A program made the translations under genes and the position numbers. DNA of 41,975 bases from a bacterium. Its GTDB lineage: Bacteria > Bacillota > Clostridia > Lachnospirales > Lachnospiraceae. How positions within the stretch are numbered: position 1 is the stretch's first letter; each line of letters opens with the position of its first letter. The notes below the pieces were generated by a model, which did no database searches, had not been told where the DNA came from, and saw only the letters and a program-made list of their open reading frames with translations. Positions 41,779 to 41,975 of this stretch are shown in pieces. Location: NCBI GenBank assembly GCA_023667365.1, contig JAMPAG010000017.1:1-41975 (forward strand), given 5' to 3'.

Positions 41779-41975
41779 TATAACGCTGCATTCTCCAGAA
41801 ACGCCACATAGCCGCGCTTCATTTCATATAAATCCGCTTTGCTCGTCACTTCCCAGGGCGCATGCATATTCAGCACGGGTACGCCGCAGTCGATCACGTT
41901 CATTCCGTAAAGCGCCAAGATATATGCGATCGTTCCGCCGCCGCCGAGATCGACTTTGCCGAGCTCCGCGGTCTG
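41778..41975 (-). CDS. M18-family aminopeptidase, C-terminal fragment (cut by window end)
   Basis: Only the last 65 codons are in the window. The fragment contains [36 protein letters not shown] sequence, with the GGGGTI turn, the [13 protein letters not shown] segment carrying the metal-binding His, and [17 protein letters not shown] at the end. This is the C-terminus of zinc aspartyl-type M18 aminopeptidases. The gene is upstream of queA on the same strand, 86 bases away. Confidence 0.85.
   Translation of the reverse strand, partial: QTAELGKVDLGGGGTIAYILALYGMNVIDCGVPVLNMHAPWEVTSKADLYEMKRGYVAFLENAAL

Overview
The window looks like chromosome of an anaerobic, spore-forming Firmicute of the class Clostridia, most likely a Lachnospiraceae-type gut organism. 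The reasons are two sporulation/germination genes (spoIVA, spoVAF), an oxygen-sensitive class III ribonucleotide reductase (nrdD-nrdG), the DUF512/PDZ radical-SAM - der - plsY - gpsA gene order, strong AGGAGG-type ribosome binding sites, and many small G+C-rich stem-loops between genes. No rRNA, tRNA, CRISPR array or transposase was found.

Layout. 1-900: a two-gene cassette (small antitoxin-like protein plus acetyltransferase-like protein). 997-5,850: spoVAF, dut, nrdG, nrdD on the minus strand, with an NrdR-like box inside the nrdD promoter. 5,869-9,500: WYL regulator, a small membrane protein, RNase HI and a membrane-anchored MutS-like ATPase. 9,693-13,642: a nucleoside salvage run (esterase, purine nucleoside phosphorylase, cytidine deaminase, SAH/MTA deaminase). 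13,900-17,780: SRPBCC protein, a purine permease followed by four stem-loops, spoIVA. 17,887-20,286: an intracellular GH74-like glycosidase with an operator-like motif cluster upstream. 20,463-26,173: a plus-strand ABC export locus made of an ATPase, a membrane protein with a Q/N-rich tandem-repeat cytoplasmic region, and two permeases; the permeases are separated by a 221-bp inverted-repeat element. 26,257-28,327: a MoxR ATPase/VWA pair. 28,412-29,361: metF with its promoter and terminator. 29,409-31,760: a nucleotidyltransferase, a lipoprotein and a zinc-ribbon membrane protein. 31,776-36,411: gpsA, plsY, der and a radical-SAM gene, with a short tandem-repeat tract between plsY and gpsA. 36,483-37,745: prs. 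37,750-40,616: a more A/T-rich block bounded by 15-bp direct repeats, carrying DUF3021, LytTR, an alpha/beta hydrolase and a small toxin gene. 40,657-41,975: queA and the 3' end of an M18 aminopeptidase gene.

How the genes work together. Much of the window serves nucleotide metabolism: deoxynucleotide synthesis (nrdDG), dUTP removal (dut), nucleoside breakdown and base uptake (pnp, cdd, SAH deaminase, NCS2 permease) and PRPP supply (prs). gpsA and plsY carry out successive early steps of phospholipid synthesis.

Most notable. The best-supported overlooked element is a compact Fst-type type I toxin-antitoxin locus at 40,306-40,609. It encodes a 32-residue hydrophobic peptide. A convergent antisense RNA with a near-consensus promoter shares a bidirectional terminator with the toxin mRNA and carries a copy of the toxin start region. 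Also notable are the MITE-like inverted-repeat element (24,891-25,111) with a reduced copy at 13,688-13,744, the Q/N-repeat ABC operon, and the repeat tract upstream of gpsA.
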